This document shows positions 6,004-7,469 of a DNA stretch of 7,469 bases, one piece after another. Numbering within the stretch: position 1 is the stretch's first letter; each line of letters opens with the position of its first letter. The notes under the pieces were generated by a model. That model ran no database searches. It saw only the letters and a program-made list of their open reading frames with translations, and was not told the origin of the DNA. The stretch comes from CAYFUR01 sp964346275 (GTDB taxonomy: Bacteria; Sumerlaeota; Sumerlaeia; SLMS01): assembly GCA_964346275.1 (NCBI GenBank), contig CAYFUR010000142.1:1-7469 (forward strand), read 5' to 3'. A program made the position numbers and the translations under genes.

Positions 6004-6579
6004 CTACTTCTCCGCGAACTCCGCGTCGATTATCTGGCACCAGGCATGAATCGCGAGAATATGCATTTCCTGAATCCGGGCCGTCTTCCTCGAAGGAATT
6101 GAAACAACCTGGGAACAATAGGGAGCCATGGCCGAGGGGTCCTCGCCGCAAAGCCCGATCCCAGTTACCCCAAGCTCGTGCCCCTTTTCCAAGGCAGCCA
6201 TGACGTTTCCCGAACGCCCGCTCGTGCTGATTCCCACGATCACATCTCCGGGCCGGGCGAGTCCCTCCAACTGGCGGGCGAAAACCTGCTCGTATCCGAA
6301 ATCGTTGGATATAGACGTCAGGGCGCTCGAGTCCACAGTGAGCGCCAGGCCGGGCAAAGCACGCCGTTTGCGCGAAGCGAACAGCCCCACCAGTTCCGCG
6401 CAAAAGTGCTGGGCGTCCGCCGCGCTGCCGCCATTGCCGCAGGCAAAGACGGTTCCCCCTTCGCGAAGAGCCGCGATGATGGCTTCTCCGCTCGCCCGAA
6501 TCACCGGGGCAACGATGTTCATCTTCTGCAGCACGTCGCCGTGTTCTTCTAGAATCTCATCGATCATCGATTTGCTCAT
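6004..6579 (-). CDS. gmhA: Phosphoheptose isomerase (sedoheptulose 7-phosphate isomerase)
   Basis: This encodes a 191-residue SIS-domain enzyme that converts sedoheptulose 7-phosphate to D-glycero-D-manno-heptose 7-phosphate, the first step of ADP-heptose synthesis for LPS core. The length equals that of E. coli GmhA (192). The phosphate-sugar loop GNGGSAADAQHF (48-59) and the second SIS motif GISTSGRSGNV (about 115-125) are clear. Glu62 (in CAELVG) and His178 (in QEMHILAIH) match the catalytic Glu65 and His180 of the E. coli enzyme. The start ATG overlaps the hldE stop as ATGA (6576-6579), so the two genes are translationally coupled and gmhA is downstream of hldE. Upstream of the ATG is only a purine-rich AGAAAGAAAAG with no strong Shine-Dalgarno, consistent with reinitiation. 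The next enzyme in the pathway is the HldE kinase. Confidence 0.95.
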   Translation of the reverse strand: MSKSMIDEILEEHGDVLQKMNIVAPVIRASGEAIIAALREGGTVFACGNGGSAADAQHFCAELVGLFASRKRRALPGLALTVDSSALTSISNDFGYEQVFARQLEGLARPGDVIVGISTSGRSGNVMAALEKGHELGVTGIGLCGEDPSAMAPYCSQVVSIPSRKTARIQEMHILAIHAWCQIIDAEFAEK

Positions 6580-7469
6580 CTTTTCTTTCTGGTTTTCTTC
6601 TTTTTCCGCGATGAATTGGAGGCGCGCTCGAGAATGGTGCTGATTCGCGGCATGTCTTTCAGTTCGATCAGGCGGACTTCGCCCCCATAGCTCTCGACGA
6701 AAGGCGCGCCAACCACATCTTTTTTCTTCGCACCCACGCCGCCGCCTTTCACCAGAACATCAGGCCGCAGACGCGCGAGCAAGTCCTCGGGCGTGTCCCC
6801 ATCGAAAATCGTGACGTAATCCACCGAAGGAAGCGCGGCGATGATATCGACCCGCTCGCCGATCTTCAAAATCGGGCGCGGCTCGCCCTTCAGCCGCCGC
6901 GTGGACGCATCGCTGTTGACCGCCACAATGAGGGAATGGCCCAGCTTGCGCGCTTCGCTCAGCAAGCGCACATGGCCGGGATGGAGTACGTCGAAAAACC
7001 CATTGGTGAAGATGACCTTGCGTCCGTTCTGCCGGAGAGAACGGCAGATCTGTTCCAGCTCAGCCGCACTGACCAGTTTGCGGCGCGGATGATCTTCCTC
7101 CTCCTCGCAGGCCACGCGCAACGTATCCAGAGAAACGCTCGCCACGCCGGCGCGCCCCACCACGATCCCCGCCGCCAGGTTGCCGATCGCGCCCGCCTCG
7201 GCAAAGCTCGCACCGGAAAAAATCCCCAGGCCAAGCGACGCGATCACCGTATCCCCTGCGCCGGTCACATCGTATACTTCGCGTGCGCGGGCAGGGATGT
7301 GGCTCGGCTTCCCGCGACGGGGAAAAACGGAAAGACCGGCACCGCCCCGAGTGATCACGATCGCCTCGCCCCTGATCGTGCGATGAAGCTTTCGCGCCGC
7401 CTCCTCAACCGATTTCATATCGATGATGGCAACGCCCGTGGATTCCGAGGCCTCCTTCTGATTCGGCGT
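6576..7469 (-). CDS. hldE: Bifunctional heptose-7-phosphate kinase / heptose-1-phosphate nucleotidyltransferase, N-terminus missing
   Basis: 297 residues are visible, and about 180-190 N-terminal residues of the kinase domain lie outside the right edge (E. coli HldE has 477). The frame is open to the edge, beginning TPNQKEASESTG, which matches the ribokinase-family TPN-x-x-E region, so the ATG at 7418 is internal. The PfkB signature DVTGAGDT, with the catalytic Asp, is at visible residues 67-74. The nucleotidyltransferase domain follows: TNGFFDVLHPGH (HxGH at 163-166), NSDASTRRLKG, and the DTPEDLL...RPDVLVKGG region. The kinase phosphorylates heptose 7-phosphate at C1, and the second domain activates heptose 1-phosphate to ADP-heptose. 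Two later motifs differ from E. coli: VKGGDY is VKGGGV, and STTNII is RISTIL. The protein ends in a polybasic tail (RKKKKTRKKR). It is co-transcribed and coupled with gmhA. Confidence 0.94.
   Translation of the reverse strand, partial: TPNQKEASESTGVAIIDMKSVEEAARKLHRTIRGEAIVITRGGAGLSVFPRRGKPSHIPARAREVYDVTGAGDTVIASLGLGIFSGASFAEAGAIGNLAAGIVVGRAGVASVSLDTLRVACEEEEDHPRRKLVSAAELEQICRSLRQNGRKVIFTNGFFDVLHPGHVRLLSEARKLGHSLIVAVNSDASTRRLKGEPRPILKIGERVDIIAALPSVDYVTIFDGDTPEDLLARLRPDVLVKGGGVGAKKKDVVGAPFVESYGGEVRLIELKDMPRISTILERASNSSRKKKKTRKKR

Noticed and set aside
7416..7418. ATG at 7418 as the start of a shorter HldE
   Set aside because: The frame is open to the window edge and the preceding residues (TPNQKEAS) match the conserved kinase region, so this Met is internal and the gene is truncated by the window.

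Overview
The window looks like a chromosomal segment of a Gram-negative bacterium with GC-rich DNA. It makes lipopolysaccharide (ADP-heptose enzymes), uses Shine-Dalgarno initiation, accepts TTG as a start codon, and has a bacterial SRP RNA of the short (4.5S-like) type. No gene is close enough to a well-known species for me to name the organism. A poorly cultivated diderm phylum is a reasonable guess, but only a guess. I see no mobile element, CRISPR array, tRNA or rRNA.

Left part (1-942), housekeeping: the 3' end of an unrecognised gene, a short intergenic region with a probable promoter, then rpmB (ribosomal protein bL28). The signal recognition particle RNA gene (ffs) follows 20-30 nt later and ends in a strong intrinsic terminator.

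Middle part (974-5100), an envelope operon on the + strand: a GT2 glycosyltransferase, a GT-B/GT4-like glycosyltransferase, and a 602-residue exported SurA/parvulin-like chaperone. The chaperone's TTG start overlaps the glycosyltransferase stop codon (TTGA). It appears to be built from two tandem SurA-like units, both without the usual parvulin histidines. After a weak terminator-like hairpin come a small membrane-anchored protein of unknown function (5164-5586) and a stand-alone GGQ release-factor-like protein (5638-5991), a candidate ribosome-rescue hydrolase.

Right part (6004-7469), on the - strand: hldE (bifunctional heptose kinase/nucleotidyltransferase, N-terminus outside the window) and gmhA (sedoheptulose-7-phosphate isomerase), coupled by an ATGA overlap. 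They supply ADP-heptose for the LPS core, which fits the glycosyltransferases and the outer-membrane-type chaperone on the other strand. The two gene sets converge with only 12 nt between their stop codons.

Most of the window is ordinary. The points worth a second look are the duplicated, catalytically degenerate SurA-like protein, the rpmB-ffs linkage, the GKGGQ release-factor homologue, the divergent nucleotidyltransferase motifs and polybasic tail of HldE, and the orphan membrane-anchored protein.
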